Part shown: positions 1 through 5,997 of the stretch, in pieces
How the letters are laid out: every line of letters starts with the position of its first letter
How positions within the stretch are numbered: position 1 is the stretch's first letter
Assembly: GCA_012798055.1 (NCBI GenBank)
Contig: JAAZOA010000042.1
Span: 1-7,370 of the forward strand
Direction of reading: 5' to 3'
Length of the DNA: 7,370 nt
DNA from: Syntrophomonadaceae bacterium
GTDB lineage: Bacteria; Bacillota; Syntrophomonadia; Syntrophomonadales; Syntrophomonadaceae
Made by a program: the position numbers and the translations under genes
Notes under the pieces: generated by a model
Told to the model about the DNA's origin: nothing
Database searches by the model: none
What the model saw: the letters and a program-made list of their open reading frames with translations, nothing else

Positions 1-310
1 AGCTCACTATTATTAGCGATGAAGACTGGACCACGTGCCGGTTGGTAATGATCATCCCGCTTTCATCCAGATTGAAACCAGTGCCCTGGTGTGTGGCTAC
101 TTTCAAGGGCTTGGTGGTGTCCACCACTTCGATATAGACTACGGCTGGCTTGGTCTTTATGACCAGTTCGTCGTTGCTTAAAATTCGGTTCTGATCGAGA
201 GACCCCGGGGAACCGTTAAATAGATAGTTTAATTGAGGCATGGAAAATCCAGCGAAGGCTATTACCACAATTACAACCAGCGCTTTGAACAACCAGCCAG
301 GTTTTTTGCT
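1..310 (-). CDS. N-terminal fragment of a membrane-anchored HtrA/trypsin-like serine protease (runs off left edge)
   Basis: My own minus-strand translation gives SKKPGWLFKALVVIVVIAF, a basic start and a hydrophobic segment fitting an N-terminal membrane anchor. It is followed by a linker with KPAVVYIEV, then GTGFNLDESGMIITNRHVVQ and SSSLIIVS at the window edge. GxGFxxxxxGxIITNxHVV is the classic HtrA/DegP region around the catalytic His, so the protein would be a surface-exposed, membrane-tethered protease. The catalytic Asp and Ser are not on this strand; they are in the plus-strand fragment starting near 299. The frame stays open beyond 310 to an ATG at 379, but that stretch is only the antisense of the C-terminal fragment and has no ribosome binding site, so the natural start is not visible. 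No stop occurs before position 1. Identification as an HtrA-like N-terminus is firm; whether this is an expressed gene is doubtful. Confidence 0.75.
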
Positions 311-703
311 GCGGGATACAAGGAGATCCCCGGTTATGACCTGGCTGTGATTATTCTGGAAGCCCAAGGACTGCCTCATCTGCAACTGGAATCAACTCTG
401 CCTGCTAATACGGGTGACATTGTCACGGTCATAGGTAATCCCCTGGGACTTTCGCAAATATCCCAGCGGGGCACGGTAGGGGCATTCCACCGCACCAAAT
501 CAAATGCTTCGCCGGTATTCGAATTGGAATTCCCCATCAGTCAAGGCAGCAGCGGCAGTCCGGTTATAAATACCCAGGGAAGAGTAGTAGGGATCGTTTT
601 TGCCAGCATTGCCGAGAGCGATGGGAAAATTAAGGATCGCCACGGACTAGCCATACCAGCCAATGTTCTCCTGGAGCAGCTGGCAGACGCTTCGCAGCGA
701 TGA
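233..703 (+). CDS. C-terminal fragment of a trypsin-like (HtrA-type) serine protease
   Basis: This frame carries the second half of a trypsin-fold protease: IPGYDLAVIIL with the catalytic Asp (about residue 37), GDIVTVIGNPLG, and ISQGSSGSPVINTQGRVVGI with the nucleophile in GSSGSP (about residues 104-109). It ends soon after a GLAIP segment, with no PDZ domain, as in short clostridial membrane-anchored proteases. The formal start is a TTG at 233 without a ribosome binding site. Residues 1-22 are the antisense of the minus-strand N-terminal fragment and do not look like protease. Real homology begins near the Arg codon at 299. It lacks the catalytic His and any membrane anchor, so alone it cannot be an active protease. 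The stop codon overlaps the ribosome binding site of the cupin gene, which suggests co-transcription in an intact ancestor. Confidence 0.8.
   Translation: MRHGKSSEGYYHNYNQRFEQPARFFAAGYKEIPGYDLAVIILEAQGLPHLQLESTLPANTGDIVTVIGNPLGLSQISQRGTVGAFHRTKSNASPVFELEFPISQGSSGSPVINTQGRVVGIVFASIAESDGKIKDRHGLAIPANVLLEQLADASQR
285..312. other. Inversion-type junction inside a protease gene
   Basis: To the left, protease-like coding sequence reads on the minus strand (N-terminus, catalytic His). To the right it reads on the plus strand (catalytic Asp and Ser). The two homologous stretches meet around the C/G-flanked T-run at about 294-307. The exact breakpoint cannot be fixed without an intact relative. Using the His-Asp spacing of E. 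coli DegP (30 residues), the two fragments together lack only about five residues between IIVS at the left edge and the Arg codon at 299. A short inversion of roughly the first 300 bases would therefore almost restore one complete gene. Confidence 0.7.
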
Positions 704-710
704 GGAGGGA
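703..710 (+). promoter_or_regulatory. Ribosome binding site fixing a TTG start
   Basis: AGGAGGGA lies 8 bases before the TTG at 719 and overlaps the TGA stop of the preceding protease fragment. The next in-frame ATG (746) has no such site, so the TTG is the better start for the cupin gene. Confidence 0.75.
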
Positions 711-718
711 GACTGACA

Positions 719-1036
719 TTGAATCTATTTGACATACCAGCCATAATGGAAGAAGAGGAGCTGTTTCAAGCATTGGTCCCTGACCAGGGGATATTGATCG
801 AAAGGATCATATCTGCCGGACAGTTTACCCCCCGTGGCGAATGGCTGATTCAGGACCGTGATGAGTGGGTGGTTTTGTTGCAGGGCAAGGCCCAGCTAGC
901 ATTTGAAGACGGCTGCGTCTGCAGCCTGGAGCCCGGGGACTGGTTGCTGATTGAAGCGGGTCGGCCTCACCGGGTAGAGTATACCTCCTCTGCCCCTTCT
1001 TGTATCTGGTTGGCTGTGCACGGACAGATACTGTAG
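719..1036 (+). CDS. Small single-domain cupin protein
   Basis: The 105-residue product has the length and pattern of a one-domain cupin (RmlC-like beta barrel). GEWLIQDRDEWVVLLQGKAQ matches the first conserved block and LEPGDWLLIEAGRPHRVEYT the second. In block 1 the usual metal-binding HxH is missing (QDRDEW stands there), while the PH of block 2 is kept (about residues 82-83). Metal binding of the standard kind is therefore uncertain, and the substrate cannot be read from the sequence. It is probably cytosolic, having no signal peptide or membrane segment. It follows the protease fragment by 15 bases and precedes the radical SAM gene by 57 bases on the same strand, so the three may share a transcript. 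The fold call is good; the function is unknown. Confidence 0.8.
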   Translation: MNLFDIPAIMEEEELFQALVPDQGILIERIISAGQFTPRGEWLIQDRDEWVVLLQGKAQLAFEDGCVCSLEPGDWLLIEAGRPHRVEYTSSAPSCIWLAVHGQIL

Positions 1037-1093
1037 GAGAGCTGAGCCCACGGCGAGGATCCTTAGGGAGTTAAACGGAAGGTGGGACTTTAG

Positions 1094-1966
1094 ATGAAGG
1101 AAGCGATGTTATACCAGAAGCTGGAGGATGACAAGGTTAAATGTGCGGTGTGCAACCATCGCTGCACCATTGCGCCGGGCAAAAGGGGGGTATGCAGGGT
1201 GCGGGAGAACCAGGCAGGTATTCTGTATGCGCTAACCTATGGAAAGACCATAGCCGCGCATGTCGATCCCATCGAAAAGAAACCCCTTTACCATTTCATG
1301 CCGGGCACCTGGATCTATTCCTTTGCTACCATGGGCTGCAATTTCCGTTGTTCCTGGTGCCAGAATTGGGATATCTCCCAGTCGCCCAAGCCGGACGAAC
1401 CGGTCCTTGGTACCGATATAACCCCGGAACAGCATATCGCCAATGCTTTGGAATACCAATGCCCATCCATAGCCTATACTTATAATGAACCCACGGTCTG
1501 GGTGGAATATGCCCTTGATACCATGAAACTGGCCCAGGCAAAAGGGCTAAAAAACGTATGGGTGACCAATGGTTATATGTCTCGGGAAACCCTGGATGCC
1601 ATAACCCCTTACCTGGATGCAGCCAATGTGGATTTTAAAGGGCCTAATGATGGAGTTTACGAGAAATATTGTGGGGCCAAGCCGGAACCGGTCATGGAAA
1701 ACCTGATATATCTGCACCGGGCCGGAGTGCATATTGAAATCACGACTCTGGTAGTTCCAGGGGTCAATGACAAAGCCGAAGGGATCGGAAAGATTGCCAA
1801 TTTCATCGCCCAACAACTTAGCCCAGCTGTACCCTGGCATGTGACCCGGTTTTTCCCGGCATGGAAGATGATGGACACAGCTATAACCCCTATCGAAACC
1901 TTGCGAATGGCGGAGCAGATCGGCCGCGATGCCGGTCTAAAGTATGTCCATGTGGGCAACGTTTGA
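1094..1966 (+). CDS. amrS: AmmeMemoRadiSam system radical SAM enzyme, C-terminally shortened
   Basis: This is a radical S-adenosylmethionine enzyme of the pyruvate formate-lyase activating-enzyme type. An N-terminal Cys cluster (Cys17, Cys20, Cys24, Cys34 in CAVCNHRC and KRGVC) and the 4Fe-4S motif GCNFRCSWCQNWDISQ (Cys82, Cys86, Cys89; CX3CX2C) are diagnostic of AmrS. Further conserved blocks are YTYNEPTVWVEY, VWVTNGYMS and HVTRFFPAWKM. The start ATG has AAGGTGG 8 bases upstream. Relatives, as I recall them, are about 330-350 residues and continue after VGNV with PGH and a Cys-pair (zinc-ribbon-like) tail. Here the stop falls directly after VGNV, giving 290 residues, so about 45 residues are missing. 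The last 30 bases overlap the convergent Mut7-C gene. The partner Memo and AMMECR1 genes are not in the window. Its substrate is not established. The core is complete, so activity is possible. Confidence 0.9.
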   Translation: MKEAMLYQKLEDDKVKCAVCNHRCTIAPGKRGVCRVRENQAGILYALTYGKTIAAHVDPIEKKPLYHFMPGTWIYSFATMGCNFRCSWCQNWDISQSPKPDEPVLGTDITPEQHIANALEYQCPSIAYTYNEPTVWVEYALDTMKLAQAKGLKNVWVTNGYMSRETLDAITPYLDAANVDFKGPNDGVYEKYCGAKPEPVMENLIYLHRAGVHIEITTLVVPGVNDKAEGIGKIANFIAQQLSPAVPWHVTRFFPAWKMMDTAITPIETLRMAEQIGRDAGLKYVHVGNV

Positions 1967-2686
1967 TATCAGTTCCTTCATCCGCTCGTAATGTGTACCT
2001 GGCCAGTAAAGCTGGCCACAATCGCGGCATTTGCTGAATTCATCATAAAATTCGTCTACTTTGGCCGGAAGTCGTGAGATGATGGATTCCTTGTCTACCG
2101 GCTCTAGTATCCCGTTGCATTTCATACAGCGGGTGAATGGCCGGATTTTGGAGAAGAGATCGAACCTGGTGAGCACCTCTTTCAATTGCAGTGCCGGAAG
2201 TTTGGAGCGTATAAAACAACCGTAAACCACCTCTTTCCGTTTCAGCAGTCCATGGTCACAGGTGAGCAGGATGCGCTTATCGCGGGCGGAAATTGCAGCT
2301 ATATCGGCATCATCAAACATGTTGCGATAAATCGCGTCGAAGCCCAGCATGCGCAAGTAAGCAGCCAGTTTGCCCAGGTGGGAATCCAGCACGAAGCGAT
2401 ATTCAGACAGTGGCATAGGGCGCACCTTGCTGGTATCTCCCAGGTCCAAATTTTTGAACGCCGGGTAAACCGCCACGCTTTCGCCGCCTTCTAACAAATC
2501 GGAAAACGGGGCTGAATTTCCATCGATCAGGATCAGGTCGACTTCGGTGTGGGGTACCCCCAGTGATTCGATCACATCCTTGACCGAAGCCGATCCGTTG
2601 AAAGAGTGGTCAAAAGTTTTTCCCTGCCGCTCTGGGGTGATGAAATCATTAAGTTGAGCATAAAATCTGATCTTGATACGGCTCAT
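1937..2686 (-). CDS. Mut7-C ubiquitin-like/PIN-type RNase domain protein
   Basis: The N-terminal 80 or so residues (RIKIRFYAQLNDF, VKDVIESLGVPHTEVDLIL) form the ubiquitin-like Mut7-C-associated domain. It is followed by the Mut7-C RNase (PIN-like) domain with acidic residues in FVLDSHLGKLA, DDADIA and LTCDHGLL. Then come two zinc-ribbon Cys pairs, CMKC and CRDC (counting from the TTG: 189/192 and 222/225), and the typical ending YWPGTHYERMKELI. The usual role proposed is an RNA-cleaving enzyme, but no substrate is known. Start: ATG at 2686 is preferred; a TTG at 2692 would add two residues, and neither has a clear ribosome binding site. The last residues, NVAHMDIL, are only the antisense of the end of amrS, so the natural tail was probably replaced at the same junction that shortened amrS. 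The domain call is firm; the role is unknown. Confidence 0.88.
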   Translation of the reverse strand: MSRIKIRFYAQLNDFITPERQGKTFDHSFNGSASVKDVIESLGVPHTEVDLILIDGNSAPFSDLLEGGESVAVYPAFKNLDLGDTSKVRPMPLSEYRFVLDSHLGKLAAYLRMLGFDAIYRNMFDDADIAAISARDKRILLTCDHGLLKRKEVVYGCFIRSKLPALQLKEVLTRFDLFSKIRPFTRCMKCNGILEPVDKESIISRLPAKVDEFYDEFSKCRDCGQLYWPGTHYERMKELISNVAHMDIL

Positions 2687-2702
2687 GTTCAAATCTTAAA
2701 CC

Positions 2703-2716
2703 AAAGCTGGAGCTTT
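2703..2716. repeat. Perfect 6-bp dyad in the Mut7-C/plsY intergenic region
   Basis: AAAGCT-GG-AGCTTT is a perfect inverted repeat with a 2-base centre. It lies 16 bases upstream of the Mut7-C ATG and about 25 bases before the putative plsY -35 box. The centre is too small for an RNA hairpin loop, so an operator-like protein site or chance are the options. Confidence 0.35.
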
Positions 2717-2741
2717 AGGCAAACCCAGCAGGGTATAGTGA

Positions 2742-2770
2742 TTGAAATAGCTCAGGATGATGTTTATAGC
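2742..2770 (+). promoter_or_regulatory. Candidate sigma-A promoter for plsY
   Basis: TTGAAA (2742-2747) and TATAGC (2765-2770) are separated by 17 bases and match the consensus boxes at 5 of 6 and 4 of 6 positions. Transcription would start near 2777, leaving a leader of about 45 bases before plsY. It is a reasonable candidate in the only non-coding gap upstream of this gene pair. Confidence 0.4.
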
Positions 2771-2820
2771 CTAGCAATCCAGAAAATGGGAAAGACCCCG
2801 CGAAGTACGGGTTATAGGGG

Positions 2821-3393
2821 GTGATGGTTGTGCAGACAATTTTAGCTTTGACCGCATCTTTTTTGTTGGGGTCTATCCCCACCGCCTACATCGTGGTAAA
2901 ATCCCAGCAGCAAAAAGACATACGCCAGATGGGCAGCGGCAATGTCGGGTCCATGAACGTCCGGGATCAATTGGGTTATAAACCGGCGATAATAGTACTT
3001 CTGGTTGATGCAGCCAAAGGCGCGGCAGCAGTTGGATTGGGATTATTCCTGGGGGCAGATCCCGAACTCTGCCTGGCTACCGCTGTAGCCGGGCATATTT
3101 ATCCCCCCTGGTTGGCCTTTAAAGGCGGCAAAGGCCTGGCCACCGCCCTGGGAGGCCTGCTGGTTTTGTGGCAATGGCCTGCGATCCTGGCTTTTGTAGT
3201 ATTATGGCTGCTGGTCTACTTCGGCTTCTCTGGCCGGGATGGTGATTGGGCCAACCTGGCTGGTGCCCTGGCTATTTCGGCCTATGCTGTTCTGCCAAGT
3301 CCAGAGTGGGGCTTGCTTCTCCTTGGCCTGGTAATTGCCCTGAAACATTTCATGGTGATAAAATCTCAATCGGGAACTGGGAAGCAGGTCTAA
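2821..3393 (+). CDS. plsY: Glycerol-3-phosphate acyltransferase PlsY
   Basis: PlsY is an integral membrane enzyme that transfers the acyl group of acyl phosphate to glycerol-3-phosphate, giving lysophosphatidic acid, the first step of bacterial phospholipid synthesis (with PlsX). The 190-residue length and several hydrophobic helices are typical. Conserved blocks: LGSIPTAYIV (about 16-25), GSGNVGSMNV (38-47; the standard form is GSGNPGATN, so the Pro is replaced), DAAKG (63-67), and GHIYPPWLAFKGGKG (91-105) with the phosphate-binding Gly-rich loop. The C-terminus (KHFMVIKSQSGTGKQV) differs from the usual HRxNIxRL ending. Possible starts are GTG 2821, ATG 2824 and GTG 2830. AGGGGG at about 2816-2821 is best spaced for 2830, so the true start may be a few residues in. 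The next gene follows after 27 bases, so they are probably co-transcribed. Confidence 0.9.
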   Translation: MMVVQTILALTASFLLGSIPTAYIVVKSQQQKDIRQMGSGNVGSMNVRDQLGYKPAIIVLLVDAAKGAAAVGLGLFLGADPELCLATAVAGHIYPPWLAFKGGKGLATALGGLLVLWQWPAILAFVVLWLLVYFGFSGRDGDWANLAGALAISAYAVLPSPEWGLLLLGLVIALKHFMVIKSQSGTGKQV

Positions 3394-3420
3394 AATTAGT
3401 TTGACATCGGGAGTGACACG

Positions 3421-4203
3421 ATGCTGATCATAAACGGGTATGGTTTCGCCAGTCTTGACCTGGCCTTTTATTTTGTCATCTACGCTTTTTTGGGCTGGAT
3501 CCTGGAATCCGGCTATACCTGGGCCGAGGAAGGCCATTTCGTTAACCGGGGATTTCTGAATGGTCCGTTTTGTCCCATCTACGGCTTTGGTTCAGTATTG
3601 CTGATTATCCTTCTCAAGCCGCTTCTATCCAATATCCCGATGCTGTTTGCCGGGGCGGTGATTTTGACTTCGGCCCTAGAATATGCAACCGGTTTCGTAT
3701 TGGAAAAAATATTCCATGAAAAGTGGTGGGATTACAGCAATCGGCGCTTCAACCTACAGGGGCGTATTTGCCTGCGTTTCTCAATCTATTGGGGAATAGG
3801 GGCGGTGATTATGCTGAAAACGATCCACCCTGCAATAAGCAGGATGGTATCGAAGATACCCTATGATGCGGGGACTGTCTTTATAGGAGGGCTGGCGCTT
3901 TATTTCACCGCGGATTTTATCCACACCCTGCGTTCCGTGGCGCAACTCAGAACCCTTGTGGAGCAGATTCAGTTGCTTCGCTATGAAACCCGGGAGACTA
4001 TCGAACTATTCAAGGAAGCTTCTCTGGAAGCTCTGGAAGAACTCCGCGCAGATATCCGCGCCCGGCATGAGGAGCTTATTGCGCGAGCTTCGTCCGGTTC
4101 CCGCCGCCTCTTCAAGGCATTCCCCAACCTGGGCCTAGGGCAGCATGAAAATCTATTCCGGGAATTGAGGGAACGTTTGATCCAAAAGTATGGGGAGAAA
4201 TAG
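3421..4203 (+). CDS. PF06541/CmpB-type membrane protein (putative ABC transporter permease) with helical tail
   Basis: The first 170 or so residues form a membrane domain with about five hydrophobic segments. It carries the family signature FLGWILESGY, GHFVNRGFLNGPFCPIYGFG (about 39-58) and EKWWDYSNRRFNLQGRICL. The family (formerly DUF1113) is labelled a putative ABC-transporter type IV or permease, but transport has not been shown as far as I know, and no ATPase gene lies nearby. Residues about 172-225 are rich in Glu, Arg and Leu (EALEELRADIRARHEELIAR) and look like a cytosolic coiled coil, followed by a basic region ending in IQKYGEK. GGGAG lies 7 bases before the ATG. It sits 27 bases after plsY, which hints at a link with the membrane or cell envelope. 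The stop is 4 bases from the convergent MFS gene. The family call is firm; the function is unknown. Confidence 0.85.
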   Translation: MLIINGYGFASLDLAFYFVIYAFLGWILESGYTWAEEGHFVNRGFLNGPFCPIYGFGSVLLIILLKPLLSNIPMLFAGAVILTSALEYATGFVLEKIFHEKWWDYSNRRFNLQGRICLRFSIYWGIGAVIMLKTIHPAISRMVSKIPYDAGTVFIGGLALYFTADFIHTLRSVAQLRTLVEQIQLLRYETRETIELFKEASLEALEELRADIRARHEELIARASSGSRRLFKAFPNLGLGQHENLFRELRERLIQKYGEK

Positions 4204-4207
4204 TTCT

Positions 4208-5437
4208 TTAAGCTTGGGCGCGATAAAGATTGAAGCGGAGATAAAGTCCCAAAGCCAGGGCCAAAGGTATCAGGGTTGAGAAGTACATGATCTGGTAACT
4301 GCTGGCTGCGGCAATGTACCCCCACAGGATGGTACCAAGCCCGATGCCCAGATCAAAAAGGGCGAAGAAGGTGCCTGTGGCTGCACCCCGGCGGTGAATA
4401 GGAGTGCGCATCACAGCCTGGGCCTGCAAAACCGGCATGCAGGCTCCAAATCCAATGCCATTCAGAAGACCGGCCAGGATAAAACCGTTCATGGTGCCGG
4501 AAATGCCAGTAGTGAACATGCCCGCGGCTATAACCAGATGACCTGCCAGCAGAACCTGATTCGCCCCTCCGCTGTCCGCCCAGCGGCCAGCTATCGGCCG
4601 CGTAACAAACATGGTCAAGGCAATGGCGGTGAAGAACAAGCCGACATTGTCTATTCCGCGCTCCACCGCGTACAGGGAAATGTAGCATAAAAGGGCGCCA
4701 TAGACTGCAGCCAACAGGAACATGATCCAGGCGGCAGGGAGAGCCGATTTTTCGACCAAGTGGGACAAGAGCCCCTGGCCTGAGCCATTATGCTTCACAT
4801 CAGGAATCTTAACCCTTTTTACCAGCCAGCTCGATAGGAAGGCCAATCCGGTCATGGCTGTAATGCCAGTAAACAGCATGTTGTAATCGAAATTGCCGAC
4901 CAGCCAAAATCCTATCACTGGCGCTACCGCCATGGAAAGGGTCGAAGTAAGGCCGAAATATCCCATCCCTTCGTTGAGCCTGGATACGGGCACACTATCC
5001 ACCACGATAGTAGCTATAGCAGTGCTCGCCAGACCAAACACCAGCCCGTGCAGAACCCTGATTCCGGTCATGATGGCAATGTTGTCCGCCCAATAATAAA
5101 GCAGGCAAGTCAGGCACATCAGCAAAATCCCAGCGATCATTACCAGGTTGCGGCTGTATTTGTCTACCAACCACCCTGCTGCGGGCCTGATCGACATTGC
5201 GCTAATCGTATATACGGCCATAATATAGCCTACGTTGCGCGAATCACCGCCGATAGTCAGAACATAAAGTGGTATGTTAGGGAAAAGCATTTGCGTGCTC
5301 ACAAACATGAGAAAGTTCACCAAGCAGAGCAGGATGAAGTCTCTTGTCCAGAATGAATCTACCTTACCAGGACGAGAGACTTTGTCTGTCTTGCTTGCAT
5401 TAGGACTCTTAACAGGCACGAAATACCAATCCTCCAT
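4208..5437 (-). CDS. Major facilitator superfamily transporter
   Basis: This roughly 409-residue membrane protein has the 12-helix pattern of MFS transporters. In the loop between helices 2 and 3 is IRPAAGWLVDKYSRN, a form of the MFS motif A (GxxxDxxxR), repeated in the second half as TRPIAGRWADSGG. VLHGLVFGLASTAIATIV and GLLNGIGFGACMPVLQAQAV are typical helix 4 and helix 10-11 regions of efflux-type members (drug:H+ antiporter style). The substrate cannot be told. A soluble stretch of about 30 residues precedes helix 1 (FWTRDFILLCLVNFLMF). Start: ATG at 5437 or TTG at 5443. AAGG sits just upstream, and a GGAGG inside the first codons might instead serve a GTG seven codons in. It stands alone on the minus strand with convergent and divergent neighbours, so it is probably a single-gene transcript. 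Confidence 0.9.
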   Translation of the reverse strand: MEDWYFVPVKSPNASKTDKVSRPGKVDSFWTRDFILLCLVNFLMFVSTQMLFPNIPLYVLTIGGDSRNVGYIMAVYTISAMSIRPAAGWLVDKYSRNLVMIAGILLMCLTCLLYYWADNIAIMTGIRVLHGLVFGLASTAIATIVVDSVPVSRLNEGMGYFGLTSTLSMAVAPVIGFWLVGNFDYNMLFTGITAMTGLAFLSSWLVKRVKIPDVKHNGSGQGLLSHLVEKSALPAAWIMFLLAAVYGALLCYISLYAVERGIDNVGLFFTAIALTMFVTRPIAGRWADSGGANQVLLAGHLVIAAGMFTTGISGTMNGFILAGLLNGIGFGACMPVLQAQAVMRTPIHRRGAATGTFFALFDLGIGLGTILWGYIAAASSYQIMYFSTLIPLALALGLYLRFNLYRAQA

Positions 5438-5460
5438 GATCAAGGACCTTGTAGGCAGCT

Positions 5461-5490
5461 TTTATATCTAAACATGCATAATAATCCTAA
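5461..5490 (-). promoter_or_regulatory. Weak candidate promoter for the MFS gene
   Basis: On the minus strand TTAGGA (5490-5485) and TATAAA (5466-5461) are 18 bases apart. The -10 box is good, but the -35 box matches only 3 of 6 positions. It would give a very short leader in the 195-bp AT-rich divergent region. Confidence 0.25.
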
Positions 5491-5557
5491 CACGGAAAAC
5501 CGCATAATACTATTAATACCGGCTAGGGAACATGATTAAAAACCGCCTGCTTTGATA

Positions 5558-5585
5558 TTGACATATGTTCAGAACCTATTATAAT
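5558..5585 (+). promoter_or_regulatory. Consensus sigma-A promoter for the DUF5320 gene
   Basis: TTGACA (5558-5563) and TATAAT (5580-5585) are both perfect matches with a 16-bp spacer. Transcription would start near 5592, about 40 bases before the ATG at 5633. This is the strongest promoter in the window and suggests high expression of the small downstream gene. Confidence 0.8.
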
Positions 5586-5617
5586 GGAATTGTAATGGGC
5601 ATATGTCGAAAACAAAC

Positions 5618-5624
5618 AAGGAGG
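5618..5624 (+). promoter_or_regulatory. Ribosome binding site deciding the DUF5320 start
   Basis: AAGGAGG is 8 bases before the ATG at 5633. The in-frame ATG at 5627 is too close and the one at 5603 lies upstream of the site, so translation should begin at 5633 with MPGRNGTGPMG. Confidence 0.85.
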
Positions 5625-5632
5625 TAATGCAA

Positions 5633-5944
5633 ATGCCAGGAAGAAATGGAACGGGTCCAATGGGCCGTGGAGCGATGACCGGCAGGGGATTGGGCAACTG
5701 TATGGGAGCTGGATACGGAATCGCCAGGCTGGGTCGCAGGGCCATGGGCAGAGGATTGTGGTGTTCGGGGATCGCTGCCAATGCCGCCAGGTATGGGGCG
5801 GGATTGGTCGGCCGTGGTATGGGAATGGCAATGGGTTTAGGAAGGAATTTCGAAGCCCAAACATCCGATCCCCAGACTGAAAAAGAAATCCTGCAAAATC
5901 GAAAAGATCTTCTCGAAGAACAACTCCAGTATATAAACCGGTAA
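5633..5944 (+). CDS. Small Gly/Met-rich DUF5320 protein
   Basis: The 103-residue product begins MPGRNGTGPMGRGAMTGRGL, the hallmark of DUF5320 proteins (usually MPGxDGTGPxGxGPxTGRGxG). The N-terminal two thirds are rich in Gly, Met and Arg with two Cys (NCMG and LWCSG). The last third, EKEILQNRKDLLEEQLQYIN, is a short charged helix likely to form a coiled coil. The function is unknown. Family members often sit, as I recall, near genes for NifX/NifB-type iron-molybdenum cofactor proteins and Mrp-type ATPases in anaerobes; none is present here. Transcription comes from a near-ideal promoter just upstream. The frame ends at a TAA directly followed by TTG GAA CAA CTA TAA, so the protein appears four codons plus one short of a normal LEQL-type ending. 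It faces the convergent MBL-fold gene 53 bases downstream. Confidence 0.85.
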   Translation: MPGRNGTGPMGRGAMTGRGLGNCMGAGYGIARLGRRAMGRGLWCSGIAANAARYGAGLVGRGMGMAMGLGRNFEAQTSDPQTEKEILQNRKDLLEEQLQYINR

Positions 5945-5959
5945 TTGGAACAACTATAA
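5945..5959 (+). other. In-frame post-stop codons resembling the lost DUF5320 C-terminus
   Basis: Directly after the TAA at 5942-5944 the same frame reads Leu-Glu-Gln-Leu and then TAA. The preceding helix (LLEEQLQYINR) continues its heptad-like pattern through these codons if the TAA is read as Gln (CAA). This suggests a recent C-to-T nonsense change, a sequencing error, or readthrough. Confidence 0.5.
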
Positions 5960-5997
5960 TAACGAGCGGCATAAATTTAGGTAGCTTGGACTTGTGA

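Noticed and set aside
233..298. TTG at 233 as the true start of a plus-strand protease
   Set aside because: No ribosome binding site, and the first 22 residues are antisense of a clear minus-strand HtrA N-terminus.
311..379. ATG at 379 (minus) as the true start of the N-terminal protease fragment
   Set aside because: The added residues are antisense of the plus-strand protease and no ribosome binding site precedes the ATG.
2796..2813. CCCG/CGGG hairpin before plsY as a riboswitch or terminator
   Set aside because: The stem is only four base pairs with no T-run; chance is likely.
2606..2824. Plus-strand 72-codon frame upstream of plsY
   Set aside because: Its first third is antisense of the Mut7-C gene, the rest matches no family I recognise, and it has no ribosome binding site.
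4190..4215. Terminator between the CmpB-type gene and the MFS gene
   Set aside because: The stops are 4 bases apart and no GC-rich hairpin with a T-run is present.
4394..5356. Several plus-strand frames within the MFS gene
   Set aside because: They are antisense shadows of a clear 12-helix transporter.
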